A DNA stretch of 64,000 nt from Actinoallomurus bryophytorum (GCF_006716425.1 NZ_VFOZ01000001.1:4092001-4156000), one strand, 5' to 3'. Counted from the stretch's first letter, positions 43,238 through 52,867 are shown. Notes: generated by a model not told the origin, from the sequence alone. Program-made: numbers and translations.

Positions 43238-44802
43238 GCGCCGGGTCGATGCTGGTGACCGTCCGTAAGGCGCTCGGGCCTGCCACGCGGACCGTCTACC
43301 GTGCGGCGCGCGCGACCGTGCGCGCGGTGTTCCGGCTCGTGCGGGCGGTCGTCCGTGCGGTGTCGGCGTTCGCCGCGCGGCTCTCCTCGGCGAACACCCG
43401 GCCGCAGTGGATGAACCGCCTGCCCGGCAACCGCTTCGCGCTCGCCGCCCTGATCGTGCTCGCCCTCGTCGCGCTGTACGGCGTCGCGTCGTTCGCACGT
43501 CCGGCCTCCTCCGCACCCCGCCGGGTCGTCAGCGTCCCGGTCACCTCGGCCAACCCCGTCTGCCCCGACACGCACGGCGCGCGGGTCAGCGCGCTCACCC
43601 CGCCCGGGGCCCGCGGAGCGGGAAAGGCGTGGGCCGCCGGCACACCGGTCACGCTGACCACGCCGGGCACCGCGTGGTCCACCGACGTCAAGAAGGGCGC
43701 CGGGCCGTGGGTGTTCGGCGCGTACGGCTCCATGGCGCCGGGCCTGACGGTCGAGCAGACCACGTCCGGCGGCGGGCTGGCCGGCACACGCTGCGTCCAG
43801 CCGGGCACCGACCTGTGGTTCGCCGGCCCCGGGCCCGCGGACGCCAAGGACGTCAGCCTGTACCTCACCAACGTCGACGACCGGCCCGTGACGGCCGTCG
43901 TGGCCGCGCTGAGCCCGGAGGGCTCGATCGAGACGCCGGAGGGCCGTAACGACGTCCTCGTCGGTCCGCACTCCACGCGTGTGGTCGAGGTCGGCGTGCA
44001 GGTGGAGGGCTTCGGCGACGCGGCGGCGAGTGCCAAGCTTCTGGCGCTGCACGTCCACGCCGCCACCGGGCGGATCGCGGCGGCCGTGCGCGTCGAGCGG
44101 AAGAAGGGCGCGGACTGGCTGCCCGCGACCGTACCCGGCACCCGCGTCGTCGTGCCGGGACTGCCCGCCGGCAGCGGTCACCGGCGGCTGCTGGTCGCGG
44201 TCCCCGGCCGTGACGAGGTGTCGGTGAGCGTGCAGGGCATGTCGTCCGCGGGCACGTTCTCGCCCACCGGGCAGCGCAACCTCCAGGCGCCGGCGCTCGC
44301 GGTCAGCCCGTTCGATGTCGGCCTGGGCGGCAAGTTCGCCGGGCTGCGACTCGTCTCCAACCGGCCGATCGTGGCGGTGGTCGTCGCCGATGAGGGCGAC
44401 GACTTCGCGGTCACCGCGGCGACGCCGCCGCTCACCTCCGCGACGCGGAACGGGCAGGCCGGTGGGGTCGGCCTGGTGGCCGATGACCGGGACAGTACGA
44501 CGCTGCTGCTGACGGCTCCCGGACCGGCCGCCACCGTACGCCTCACCCAGGTCATGGCCCAGGGCCCGACCGGCACCGCGCAGAACGTCAGCGTGCGGGC
44601 CGGCCACACCGTCGAGGTGAAGATGCCACCGCCGGCCGGCGGGGACGACTACGGCCTGACGATCGTGCCCGCACCGGGTTCCGGGCCCGTGTACGCCGCC
44701 CGGCTGCTCAAGATCAAGAAGCAGGGGATCACTCTGCTACCGATCGCCCCGGCTCGCATGTTCGCGGTGCTGCCCCCCGTCACGGACACGCCGCTTCCCT
44801 AG
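43234..44802 (+). CDS. DUF5719 family membrane-anchored protein
   Basis: A 522-residue protein. It has an Arg-rich N-terminus (about 1-60), one transmembrane segment at about 70-90 (FALAALIVLALVALYGVASF) and a large extracytoplasmic beta-rich domain recognised as DUF5719. The chain has paired cysteines near 108 and 188, consistent with an exported fold. The GTG at 43234 overlaps the GT2 stop by 4 bases, showing a two-gene coupled operon. It probably assists the GT2 enzyme outside the membrane. No enzyme signature is visible. Confidence 0.83.
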   Translation: MSAGSMLVTVRKALGPATRTVYRAARATVRAVFRLVRAVVRAVSAFAARLSSANTRPQWMNRLPGNRFALAALIVLALVALYGVASFARPASSAPRRVVSVPVTSANPVCPDTHGARVSALTPPGARGAGKAWAAGTPVTLTTPGTAWSTDVKKGAGPWVFGAYGSMAPGLTVEQTTSGGGLAGTRCVQPGTDLWFAGPGPADAKDVSLYLTNVDDRPVTAVVAALSPEGSIETPEGRNDVLVGPHSTRVVEVGVQVEGFGDAAASAKLLALHVHAATGRIAAAVRVERKKGADWLPATVPGTRVVVPGLPAGSGHRRLLVAVPGRDEVSVSVQGMSSAGTFSPTGQRNLQAPALAVSPFDVGLGGKFAGLRLVSNRPIVAVVVADEGDDFAVTAATPPLTSATRNGQAGGVGLVADDRDSTTLLLTAPGPAATVRLTQVMAQGPTGTAQNVSVRAGHTVEVKMPPPAGGDDYGLTIVPAPGSGPVYAARLLKIKKQGITLLPIAPARMFAVLPPVTDTPLP

Positions 44803-44910
44803 AGCGGCGTCCTCACGGCACGACGGTCATGGATGTTGACGGTTCGATTCACCCGTGCCCGCCGCGACGGCGGATGCCGATCCATTGCCGGAACCGCCGC
44901 GGAAACGCAT

Positions 44911-45432
44911 TCAGTCGTCGGGAGAGTCGTAGGTCGGGTCGATGGACTCGGGCGAGAGGCCGAGCAGCTCGGCCACCTCCTCGACCACGACGTCGCGGAT
45001 CAGGCGGGCGCGGTCGCGTTCGTCCTCTCCGCCGCGTGCCTCGACCGGACGGCGGTAGACCACGATCCGGGGCGGGCGGCCGTCAGCGGCGGGCACGAGG
45101 CGGCTGAGGGGTATCGCGTCCGGCTCCAGGGCGTGGGGGTCGATCGCGGGTACTTCCTCGACGGCGAACTCCACCCCGGCCAGCTGCCGGCTCCAGCGCT
45201 GCTCGAGCCGGTGGGCCTCGTCGCGTACGAGATCATCGAAGCGCTCGGCACGCGTGCGGGAGATCGGCGCCTCCGCCGGTGCGAGCGGCCCGCGCATACC
45301 GCGGCCGCGGCGGTCACGACGGCGCGTGCTGGAGCCTGTCACGCGTGATCGCACATCTTCGAGCATAGTCCGCCCGAAACGCCCTGCGGGGTGCGGATGG
45401 TTCGACCGGTCACGCGATCCGCTCTGAGTCAT
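44911..45432 (-). CDS. zincin-like metallopeptidase family protein lacking HExxH
   Basis: A 173-residue protein of the family that includes mycobacterial Rv3259 and is labelled metallopeptidase (zincin-like). It has an Arg-rich N-terminus, then ERFDDLVRDEAHRLEQRW and IVVYRRPVE. The expected zinc motif HExxH near the C-terminus is replaced by VEEVAELLG, so both metal histidines are gone and it is probably not a protease. It is convergent with the DUF5719 gene and divergent from the DUF3499 gene. The start at the ATG at 45432 could be later. Confidence 0.75.
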   Translation of the reverse strand: MTQSGSRDRSNHPHPAGRFGRTMLEDVRSRVTGSSTRRRDRRGRGMRGPLAPAEAPISRTRAERFDDLVRDEAHRLEQRWSRQLAGVEFAVEEVPAIDPHALEPDAIPLSRLVPAADGRPPRIVVYRRPVEARGGEDERDRARLIRDVVVEEVAELLGLSPESIDPTYDSPDD

Positions 45433-45691
45433 GTCTTGGTCACGCCACCCTCCACATTTGAGATTGCGGAACCGGTCACGCCGGATGACCGGCCACGACT
45501 CGCTGCGACGTTTCCTCCGTCCCGCCCGGCGTATTACCTGCTGAGCGGCCTCTGCCGCTCTGTGGACGCCCGCTCCACTCGTGCGAAGGGCCGCCGCGAC
45601 AAAGATCCGTTATGCACGTGGGCGCCTGAAATACGGCGACACGAAGTGAGGATAGTGGCGCCGGTACGGGGGGAGGGGATACGTTCCCGTC

Positions 45692-46054
45692 GTGAGCCCC
45701 GTCCGCATCTGCTCCCGCACCGCGTGCAAGCAGTCTGCTGTCTACACGCTCACGTACGTCTATGCCGACTCGACCGCTGTTCTCGGCCCGCTGGCTGCGT
45801 ACGTCGAGCCGCACTGTTATGACCTGTGCGCCGAGCACGCGGAGCGCTTGACCGCGCCCGTCGGCTGGGAGCTGGTCCGCCTTCCCGCCGAGGAGTCCGA
45901 GCCGAGCAGCGACGACCTCGAGGCCCTCGCCAACGCCGTACGCGAGGCGGCCAAGCCCATCGCCCCCCGGCAGGAGCCGGTCGGGCAGGGCACCGAAGTC
46001 GGCAGGCGCGGCCACCTACGGGTCCTGCGCTCGGACACGCCCCGCAAGCCCTGA
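45692..46054 (+). CDS. DUF3499 family protein
   Basis: A 120-residue actinobacterial DUF3499 protein (compare Rv3258c). It carries C7-x4-C12 and C42-x3-C46-x2-H49, which together look like a zinc or iron ligand set. The central part HCYDLCAEHAERLT is the most conserved. The tail from about 80 is basic and low-complexity. The GTG at 45692 is the start. It lies 62 bases before the phosphomannomutase gene and is probably co-transcribed. The function is unknown. Confidence 0.87.
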   Translation: MSPVRICSRTACKQSAVYTLTYVYADSTAVLGPLAAYVEPHCYDLCAEHAERLTAPVGWELVRLPAEESEPSSDDLEALANAVREAAKPIAPRQEPVGQGTEVGRRGHLRVLRSDTPRKP

Positions 46055-46116
46055 CTCCATCCCCGGTAGGCTCTCGATACGTCGTTACGACATCGTGCCG
46101 AAGCAAGGGGCCAGGA

Positions 46117-47475
46117 GTGAGTGACCTCACCAAGATCTTCAAGGCGTACGACATCCGGGGCGTCGTCCCCGACGAGCTGAACGAAGAGATCGCCGAGGCC
46201 GTCGGCGCGGCTTTCGTACGCGTGACGGGTGCTCCGGCGATCGTGACCGCGCACGACATGCGCACCTCGTCCGGTCCGCTTTCGGCCGCCTTCGCCCGTG
46301 GCGCCACCGCACAGGGCGCGGATGTGATCGAGGCGGGGCTGGGCTCGACCGACATGCTCTACTACGCCAGTGGCAGCCTCGACATGCCGGGCGCGATGTT
46401 CACCGCCAGCCACAACCCCGCCCAGTACAACGGGATCAAGCTCTGCCGCGCCGGCGCCAAGCCGGTCGGCCAGGACACCGGCCTGGCCGAGATCCGCGAG
46501 CTCGTCGACGGCGGCGTGCCGGCCCACGATGGTCCGGCCGGCTCCGTTAGCACGCGCGACCTGCTGTCCGGGTACGCCGAGCATCTGAAGACCCTCGTGG
46601 ACCTGTCCGGCATCCGGCCGCTGAAGGTCGTCGTCGACGCGGGCAACGGCATGGGCGGGCACACCGTCCCGAGCGTGTTCGAAGGCCTGCCGATCGACCT
46701 GGTCCCGCTCTACTTCGAGCTCGACGGCTCCTTTCCCAACCACGAGGCCAACCCGATCGAGGCCGCCAACATCGTCGACCTGCAGGCGGCGGTGCGCGAG
46801 CAGGGCGCCGACATCGGGCTGGCCTTCGACGGCGACGCCGACCGCTGCTTCGTCGTGGACGAGCGCGGTGAGCCGGTGGCACCCTCGACCGTCACGGCGC
46901 TGGTCGCCGTACGCGAGCTGAGCAGACACGGCGGCGCGGGCCGGATCGTGCACAACCTGATCACCTCGCGGGCCGTCCCGGAGATCGTCCGTGAGCACGG
47001 GGGCGAGCCGGTGCGCACCCGCGTCGGTCACTCCTTCATCAAGCAGACGATGGCCGAGACCGACGCCATGTTCGGCGGCGAGCACTCGGGTCACTACTAC
47101 TTCCGCGACTTCTGGTTCGCCGACTCCGGCATGCTCGCCGCGATGCACGTCCTGGCCGCGCTCGGCGGTCAGGAGCGGCCGCTGTCGGACCTGCTGAGCG
47201 AGTTCACGCGCTACGCCGCCTCCGGAGAGATCAACAGCAAGGTCACCGACCAGGACGGCGCGATGGCGCAGGTGCGCGCGGAGTTCGAGAGCCGTCCGGG
47301 CGTGACCGTCGATGATCTCGACGGGCTGACGGTCGGCCACGACGACTGGTGGTTCAACCTCCGGGCCTCCAACACCGAACCCCTGCTGCGGCTCAACGCC
47401 GAGGCCACTGACGACGAGACGATGGCCGCCGTACGGGATGAGGTCCTCGAGATCGTGCGAAAGGGAAACGAATGA
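46117..47475 (+). CDS. manB: phosphomannomutase/phosphoglucomutase
   Basis: A 452-residue alpha-D-phosphohexomutase interconverting mannose-6-phosphate and mannose-1-phosphate. The phosphoserine is S98 in [13 protein letters not shown], the Mg2+ loop is DGDADR at 238-243, and the sugar loop is GEHSGHYYF. The C-terminal phosphate loop is [11 protein letters not shown]. Its length fits the family. The GTG at 46117 has AGGAG just upstream. It corresponds to mycobacterial Rv3257c (there named pmmA). Its stop overlaps the next ATG. It supplies the guanylyltransferase at 30988. Confidence 0.94.
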   Translation: MSDLTKIFKAYDIRGVVPDELNEEIAEAVGAAFVRVTGAPAIVTAHDMRTSSGPLSAAFARGATAQGADVIEAGLGSTDMLYYASGSLDMPGAMFTASHNPAQYNGIKLCRAGAKPVGQDTGLAEIRELVDGGVPAHDGPAGSVSTRDLLSGYAEHLKTLVDLSGIRPLKVVVDAGNGMGGHTVPSVFEGLPIDLVPLYFELDGSFPNHEANPIEAANIVDLQAAVREQGADIGLAFDGDADRCFVVDERGEPVAPSTVTALVAVRELSRHGGAGRIVHNLITSRAVPEIVREHGGEPVRTRVGHSFIKQTMAETDAMFGGEHSGHYYFRDFWFADSGMLAAMHVLAALGGQERPLSDLLSEFTRYAASGEINSKVTDQDGAMAQVRAEFESRPGVTVDDLDGLTVGHDDWWFNLRASNTEPLLRLNAEATDDETMAAVRDEVLEIVRKGNE

Positions 47476-47645
47476 AGATCGACTCCTGGCTGCTGGAGAT
47501 CCTCGCCTGCCCCAACTGCCATGGCGCGCTGAGGTCGGACGAGGCCGCGGAAGAGCTCGTCTGCACCGGCACCTGCAAGTACGCCTACCCGGTCCGCGAC
47601 GACATCCCGGTCCTGCTGGTGGACGAGGCCAGGACTCCTGTATGA
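47472..47645 (+). CDS. Trm112 family zinc-ribbon protein
   Basis: A 57-residue small protein with four cysteines, C13-x2-C16 and C31-x3-C35, in [11 protein letters not shown] and [21 protein letters not shown]. This is the Trm112 domain, which in eukaryotes and archaea activates methyltransferases and in bacteria is often a small uncharacterised protein. The ATG overlaps the phosphomannomutase stop (ATGA). It precedes the phosphosugar isomerase gene by 31 bases. It is conserved at this position in actinomycetes, so a role linked to the sugar enzymes or a nearby methyltransferase is possible. Confidence 0.85.
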   Translation: MKIDSWLLEILACPNCHGALRSDEAAEELVCTGTCKYAYPVRDDIPVLLVDEARTPV

Positions 47646-47676
47646 CCGACGAGCACATCGGAGGGCCGGCGCGCCG

Positions 47677-48825
47677 ATGAGTCTTCCCGAGCCCGACTAC
47701 GGCCTCCTCGATGATCCGGAGGCACTGGCCGAGGCGGACCCGGGCGAGATGCTGCGCCATGTCGCCTCGGCGGCCGCGCAGGTCCGCGAGGCCCAGCTCC
47801 TGGCCACCGAGGCCGGGATCGACCGGATCGCCCAGGGCGGCCGGCCGCGCGCCATCGTGGTCGCCGGAATGGGCGGCTCCGGGATCGCGGGCGAGGTGCT
47901 CGCCGCGATCTGCGGCCTCGGCTGCCCGGTGCCGATCACGACCGTGCACGGCTACCGGCTGCCCGGCTGGGTCGGTGCCGCCGACCTGGTGATCGTCGTG
48001 TCCCGCTCCGGCGCGACCGAGGAGACTCTCGGCGCGGCGGCGGACGCGGCACGCCGCGGCTGCCGGCTGCTGTGCGTCGGCGCCGGCGGGTCACCGCTCG
48101 CCGAGCTGGCCGTTCAGTCCGGCGCCCTGTTCGTACCCGTGCCGCCGGCCGCGCAGACCCGCGCGGCGCTGTGGGGGCTGAGCATTCCGCCGCTGCTGGC
48201 CGCGGGCGCGCTCGGCCTCGCGAACGTCCCCCCGGAGGTGCTCGAGCGCACCGCCGAGCGGCTGGAGGAGATGAGCCACCTGTGCCGGCCGGCCAGTGAG
48301 TCGTTCGTCAACCCCGGCAAGCAGACCGCGGTGGAGATCGCCGGATCGATTCCGATGATCTGGGGGACCTCGCCGCTGACCGGCGTGGTGGCGGGCCGGT
48401 TCGCCGCACAGCTCGCCATTAATGCGAAATATCCTGCTATTTCAGGCGAGCTGCCGGAAGCCAACCACAGCCAGGTGATGACCTTCGACGGGGTCTTCGC
48501 CGCGCCGGCGGGAGCCACCGCCGGGGAGGACGACTTCTTCCGTGACCGGGTCGACGAGCCGGAGGCGACGCGCCTGCGCCTGGTCATGATCCGCGACACC
48601 AAAGAACACCCGCAGGTGACACGGAGGCGCGAGGCGTCCGCCGAGCTCGCGGCCGACCGCGGTGTGCCGGTGACCGAGCTCGCCGCTCGGGGGGAGCACC
48701 CCCTCGAACGGCTCGCCGGGCTCATCGCCCACGCCGACTACGCCAGCGTCTACCTGGCGCTGGCCCTCGGGGCGGATCCGACGCCCGTACCGGCCATCCA
48801 AGAACTCAAAGTGAGGATCTCGTGA
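47677..48825 (+). CDS. SIS-domain phosphoglucose/phosphomannose isomerase family protein
   Basis: A 382-residue protein of the bifunctional PGI/PMI family (compare Rv3256c). Two SIS domains lie at about 55-180 and 210-340. Sugar-phosphate binding is marked by VVSRSGATEET at 108-118 and GMGGSGIAG at 65-73. PEANHSQV in the second half carries the catalytic Glu/His. It should convert fructose-6-phosphate to mannose-6-phosphate and/or glucose-6-phosphate, feeding the mutase upstream. Together with the guanylyltransferase this completes a GDP-mannose route. The ATG is 31 bases after the Trm112 gene, co-directional. Confidence 0.88.
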   Translation: MSLPEPDYGLLDDPEALAEADPGEMLRHVASAAAQVREAQLLATEAGIDRIAQGGRPRAIVVAGMGGSGIAGEVLAAICGLGCPVPITTVHGYRLPGWVGAADLVIVVSRSGATEETLGAAADAARRGCRLLCVGAGGSPLAELAVQSGALFVPVPPAAQTRAALWGLSIPPLLAAGALGLANVPPEVLERTAERLEEMSHLCRPASESFVNPGKQTAVEIAGSIPMIWGTSPLTGVVAGRFAAQLAINAKYPAISGELPEANHSQVMTFDGVFAAPAGATAGEDDFFRDRVDEPEATRLRLVMIRDTKEHPQVTRRREASAELAADRGVPVTELAARGEHPLERLAGLIAHADYASVYLALALGADPTPVPAIQELKVRIS

Positions 48826-48849
48826 CCAGCGTGATGACCGGGAGCGACC

Positions 48850-49785
48850 GTGAGTGCTGAGGGCGGGAGCAAGGCGATCGTCGCGGCGCTCGCCGCCAAC
48901 CTGGGCATCGCCGTGGCCAAGTTCGTGGCATTCGCCTTCACCGGCTCGGCCTCGATGATGGCCGAGGGCGTGCACTCCATCGCCGACTCGGGCAACCAGG
49001 GCCTGCTCATCCTCGGCCGCAACCGCTCGAAACGCGCCGAGACGAGCAAACATCCGTTCGGCTACGGCCGTGAACGCTTCTTCTACGCCTTCATCGTCGC
49101 GGTCGTGCTGTTCACCGTCGGCTCGCTCTTCTCGCTGTACGAGGGCTGGCACAAGATCCACGAGCCGCACGACATCGACGATCCGCTCTGGGCGTTCGGC
49201 GTGCTCGCCTTCGGGATCGTGCTGGAGGGCCTCTCCTTCCGTACCGCGATCAAGGAGTCCAACCTCACCCGGGGAAAGCACAGCTGGGTGGCCTACATCC
49301 GGCGGGCACGTGCTCCCGAGCTGCCGGTCGTGATCCTGGAGGACTTCGCGGCGCTGATCGGCCTCGTCGTCGCCCTCATCTGCGTCGCCCTGGCCGTGAT
49401 CACCGGGAACGGCATCTGGGACGGCGTGGGCTCGGCCGTCATCGGCCTGCTGCTGGCCTTCGTGGCCGTCGTGCTGGCCGTGGAGACCAAGAGCATGCTC
49501 ATCGGCGAGTCCGCGGTCGGCGAGATCGAGAAGAAGATCATCGCCGAGCTCGAGTCGGTCGACGTGATCGACCGGGTCATCCACCTGCGCACCCTGCACA
49601 TGGGGCCGGAGGAGCTGCTCGTCGCGGCCAAGATCGCGGTCACCCACGATGACACGGCCGCCGAGGTGGCCCGCGCCATCGACGCGGCCGAGAGCCGGAT
49701 CCGGGAGGCCGTCCCGATGGCCCGCCACATCTACATCGAGCCCGACCTCGACCGGGCCCGGACCAAGCCGGAGAACGCCGGCTGA
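48850..49785 (+). CDS. cation diffusion facilitator (CDF) transporter
   Basis: A 311-residue CDF protein with six hydrophobic segments and a C-terminal cytoplasmic domain (about 220-311). TM2 has H42-x3-D46 (VHSIADSGNQ), the metal site. TM5 carries E164-D165 in VILEDFAALIG, where zinc exporters usually have HxxxD, so it belongs to the SLC30A9-like branch. The metal is unclear; zinc or manganese is likely. The GTG at 48850 has GGGAG at about 48840. It is 24 bases from the isomerase gene and may be read through, but the function is separate. Confidence 0.92.
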   Translation: MSAEGGSKAIVAALAANLGIAVAKFVAFAFTGSASMMAEGVHSIADSGNQGLLILGRNRSKRAETSKHPFGYGRERFFYAFIVAVVLFTVGSLFSLYEGWHKIHEPHDIDDPLWAFGVLAFGIVLEGLSFRTAIKESNLTRGKHSWVAYIRRARAPELPVVILEDFAALIGLVVALICVALAVITGNGIWDGVGSAVIGLLLAFVAVVLAVETKSMLIGESAVGEIEKKIIAELESVDVIDRVIHLRTLHMGPEELLVAAKIAVTHDDTAAEVARAIDAAESRIREAVPMARHIYIEPDLDRARTKPENAG

Positions 49786-49822
49786 CACGTCGCCGTCCCG
49801 TGCGGTCGGCCGGGCGAACGGC

Positions 49823-49854
49823 ACCGCCCCCGTGGCCTGCGCCTCGGGGGCGGT
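49823..49854. terminator. strong bidirectional terminator hairpin
   Basis: ACCGCCCCCG at 49823-49832 and CGGGGGCGGT at 49845-49854 form a perfect 10-bp stem with a 12-base loop, between the CDF and response-regulator stops, which converge. It overlaps the last base of the response-regulator stop. Confidence 0.72.
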
Positions 49855-50528
49855 CAGTCCTCCCTGGCGCCGCCCGGTGTGACCAGGCCCGACTCGTACG
49901 CGAGCACGACCGCCTGTGCGCGGTCGCGTAGGCCCAGCTTGGTGAACACCCGCGCGACGTGTGTCTTGACCGTGTGCTCGCTCACCACCAGGCTCCGGGC
50001 GATCTCGCCGTTGGACAGACCGCCGGCGATCAGGCCGAGCACCTCGGTCTCGCGTGCGGTCAGGGTCGCCAGGCCCGGTGCCGGCCGGGGCCTGGCCCGG
50101 CGCTGGCGGGAGAACTCCTTGATCAGCCGTCCCGTCACCTGGGGGGCGAGCAGCGCGTCGCCGCGCGCGACCACGCGTACCGCCGAGACGAGGTCGTCGG
50201 CCGTCGCGTCCTTGAGCAGGAAGCCGCTGGCCCCGGCCGACAGCGCCTCGTAGACATACTCGTCCACGTCGAAGGTGGTCAGTACGAGGACGCGGGTCGA
50301 CGCGTTGGCGGGGTCGGCGAGGATCCGCTTGGTCGCGTCGATGCCGTCCATGCCGGGCATGCGGATGTCCATCAGGACGACGTCGGGGCGGTGGGTCTCG
50401 GCGAGCCGTACCGCTTCCCGGCCGTCACCGCCCTGGGCGACGACGTCGATGTCGGGCTGGGCGGCGAGGAGTGCGGCGAAACCGGCGCGCACGATCGTCT
50501 GGTCGTCGGCGATCAGCACTCGGATCAT
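49854..50528 (-). CDS. NarL/LuxR-type response regulator
   Basis: A 224-residue response regulator. The receiver domain (1-118) has the acidic DD at 8-9, the phosphoacceptor D54 (VLMDIRMPGMDG), the Thr in VLTTF and Lys in FLLKDA. The LuxR HTH (about 155-218) has LTARETEVLGLIAGGLSNGEIARSL. The ATG overlaps the kinase gene stop (ATGA). It is the DNA-binding output of the pair with the histidine kinase. Targets are unknown. Confidence 0.93.
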   Translation of the reverse strand: MIRVLIADDQTIVRAGFAALLAAQPDIDVVAQGGDGREAVRLAETHRPDVVLMDIRMPGMDGIDATKRILADPANASTRVLVLTTFDVDEYVYEALSAGASGFLLKDATADDLVSAVRVVARGDALLAPQVTGRLIKEFSRQRRARPRPAPGLATLTARETEVLGLIAGGLSNGEIARSLVVSEHTVKTHVARVFTKLGLRDRAQAVVLAYESGLVTPGGARED

Positions 50529-51979
50529 GAATGCCGATTCTGGCCTACCGGAAGCTCGGCCTGCACGGCGAATCCACCCTCAGTACGCGGACCTGCGGCG
50601 AAGCGGCCACCGAGCATCGTGGCGCGCTCGCGCATCCCGACGAGTCCATGCCCCATCACCTTGGTCCGGTCCTCCACCTTCGTGACCGGGACCGAGGTGC
50701 CGTCGTCGACGACGCGTACGGCGAGCCGGTCACCGAGGTAGTTCAGCTCGACCCGTACCCGTGAGCCGGGCGCGTGCCGCCGCGCGTTCGTCAGCGCCTC
50801 CTGGACGATGCGGTACGCCGACAGCTCGATGGTCGTGGACAGCGGGCGTACGGAACCGTGCACGCTCAGCTGCGCCTGGCCGCCCGCGCCCCGGTGGCTG
50901 TCGATGAGCTCGCCCAGCCGGTCGAGCCTGGGCTGCGGCGTCACCTCGGGCTCGGTGCCCGGGTCGGCGCGCAGCACGCTGAGCAGCCGCCGCATCTCCT
51001 CCAGCGCCTCGCGCGCCGCGCCGGCCACCTCCGCGAAGCCCTTCTTGGCCTCGGGGGACAGGTCGCGCATCGTGTACGGAGCGGTCTCGGCCTGGACGGC
51101 GATCATCGAGACCGAGTGCGCGACGACGTCGTGCAGCTCGCGCGCGATCCGCGCCCGCTCGCGCAGGACCGCCTGTTCGTGCTGGACGGCGTTCAGGCGT
51201 GTCAGCGTCTCGCTGTTGCGCTCCCGCTCCTCGTCCATGCTGGCCTCGGCCGTCTCGACCGTACGGCGTGCGTCACCCAGTCCGAGGGCCGCGACGACGG
51301 CGACCACGGCGGCCGGCCAGGGGATCTGGTCGAGACTGCCGGCGGCGAGGTAGACGACGGCGACGGTCACGACGCTGCCGACGCCGAGCACGCCGGTGGA
51401 CTGGCGCGGCAGCTGCTGGGCCAGCAGGAACAGCGTGTACAGCCCGGCGAAGGCGGTCGTGGCGAGGAGCGCCTGCCCGGACAGCAGGCTCGCGGCGAGG
51501 GCCCCGAGCGTGATGGCCGCGGCGGGCCGCAGCGACTCGCGCCGGAACATCAACGGCACCGTTGAGGCGAGCGCGAACCCGCCGTTGAGGCTGACCGCAT
51601 CGAGGTGGTGCAGGGGAAGCTCGAACAGCGCGGCGAGCGCGAGCACCGCACCGGTCACCGGCCCGTACCACCACGACGTGCCGAAGCGGCGCCAGGCGCG
51701 GGCCCAGCGCACCAGCGGGGGCGTACGTGGCGGTGGACCGGGAGGGCCGCCCCGCGGCGCGTAGAGGGTGCCGTCGGGCGCGACGTACGGGGGCGGCGCG
51801 GGCGGCGTGTTCCGGCCGTAGAGGGCGGCGACGAGGCGGTTCGTGAGCGGTCGCAGCAGGCGGGTGATGCCGGTGATGATCCACAGCAGGACCTGGCCGA
51901 CGGCGGTGACCACCTGAGCCGCCAGACGCCATGCCGCGGGTCCGGCTTCCTGGAGGAAGTCAGGTTTTTCGCTAGTCAC
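50525..51979 (-). CDS. NarL-family sensor histidine kinase
   Basis: A 484-residue HisKA_3 kinase. The N-terminal region (to about 90) includes a hydrophobic segment at 22-40 and a Pro-rich cytoplasmic stretch, then further segments at about 105-245. The phosphoacceptor is H283 in RIARELHDVVAHSV. The ATPase N-box is LTNARRHAPGSR, and the G-box GHGLVGMRERATMLGG follows. The start is GTG on the minus strand. It forms a two-gene operon with the LuxR regulator. Many membrane segments and no large extracytoplasmic domain suggest an intramembrane or lipid-related stimulus, as in DesK-like systems. Confidence 0.92.
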   Translation of the reverse strand: MTSEKPDFLQEAGPAAWRLAAQVVTAVGQVLLWIITGITRLLRPLTNRLVAALYGRNTPPAPPPYVAPDGTLYAPRGGPPGPPPRTPPLVRWARAWRRFGTSWWYGPVTGAVLALAALFELPLHHLDAVSLNGGFALASTVPLMFRRESLRPAAAITLGALAASLLSGQALLATTAFAGLYTLFLLAQQLPRQSTGVLGVGSVVTVAVVYLAAGSLDQIPWPAAVVAVVAALGLGDARRTVETAEASMDEERERNSETLTRLNAVQHEQAVLRERARIARELHDVVAHSVSMIAVQAETAPYTMRDLSPEAKKGFAEVAGAAREALEEMRRLLSVLRADPGTEPEVTPQPRLDRLGELIDSHRGAGGQAQLSVHGSVRPLSTTIELSAYRIVQEALTNARRHAPGSRVRVELNYLGDRLAVRVVDDGTSVPVTKVEDRTKVMGHGLVGMRERATMLGGRFAAGPRTEGGFAVQAELPVGQNRHS

Positions 51980-52456
51980 CCTTCATCTTCACCCGCGGAG
52001 GGCGATGCTCGCCTCACCGTACGGAACGATTTCACCTCCCTGAGATCGGTTCGATGTCCACCTGCAGGACGACGCGAGGTCCCTCCTTCAGGGGGACGCG
52101 GTGGAGGGGGCCGACGACGTAACTTCATGGATGTGACAAGGGCACGGCGTCTCCGTACTAGGGGGTCCGGAGGCGTTGTCCCTGGTCCGTCATCCGACCC
52201 TCGGGGGTTCGGATGGCGCGACCGGTCTCCCTCGCCGGGTGGCCGTCGGCCGTCATTGGTCTCCTGTGGGTACTCCCCATCGGCGGCACGATCGGGCACA
52301 CCATGGGCTGGGGTCGTCCCGATCCGGCCACCCAGGCGAGGGTCTCCGCCCTCCACGCACATCGGCTCCCCGCCGCGCGGCGGTCACTGACGGCCCCGGC
52401 CCCAGGGTCTCCGCCCTGGCGGCCGCAGGCCGCGGTCGGCGACCTGAAGGCGCCCG
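51980..52456. other. 477-base intergenic region with inverted repeats
   Basis: It separates the kinase start (minus) from the MerR stop (minus) and should hold the kinase promoter and the MerR terminator. Short frames here lack codon bias and ribosome sites. CATCCGA at 52191-52197 and TCGGATG at 52209-52215 pair, with extra pairs inside. CCAGGG/CCCTGG and GCGGCC/GGCCGC hairpins lie at about 52402-52440. I see no RNA gene. Confidence 0.55.
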
Positions 52457-52795
52457 CTAGCGCCTGCCGCGCAACAGGCGCAGGGCCTTCTCCTTCTCGA
52501 AGTCCAGGGCGCGTGCGGGCGGTGCGGACAGTCGCCCGATACGCTCGCCGAGCTCCCGTACCGACGCCCGTACGTCGGGTTCGGCCAGCACGCGCAGTCC
52601 GAAGGCGAGCTCTCCAGGGCTGATGTCGTACCGCTTCTCCAGCGTCAGCGCGAGCGCCACCGCGCGCAGCTCGTCCTCGCCGAAGCGCCGGTGCCCTCGC
52701 GGCTCACGGGTCGGGGGGAGCAGTCCGAGAGCCTCGCGGTAGCGGAGCATGCGGGGCGAGGTGCCGAGCCGCTGGGCGGCCTCCGTGATGCGCAT
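52457..52795 (-). CDS. MerR family transcriptional regulator
   Basis: A 112-residue protein. The N-terminal winged-helix starts MRITEAAQRLGTSPRMLRYREALGL and continues REPRGHRRFGEDEL, the standard MerR head. The tail (about 75-112) is a short helical dimerisation segment without a visible effector domain or cysteines, so the inducer is unknown. It is divergent from ahcY with a 109-base gap and might regulate it or itself. It is shorter than most MerR proteins but complete for the small class. Confidence 0.87.
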   Translation of the reverse strand: MRITEAAQRLGTSPRMLRYREALGLLPPTREPRGHRRFGEDELRAVALALTLEKRYDISPGELAFGLRVLAEPDVRASVRELGERIGRLSAPPARALDFEKEKALRLLRGRR

Positions 52796-52867
52796 GAGGC
52801 TTATTCTGACAAATCTGTGTTAGAAACGGCCACTCGGCCGTGCATCGCCCGGCGAGCCCGGCCTAGA

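Noticed and set aside
52213-52623. Plus-strand open frame between the kinase and MerR genes
   Set aside because: It starts with a hydrophobic stretch but then becomes low-complexity, overlaps the MerR gene, and has no ribosome site.
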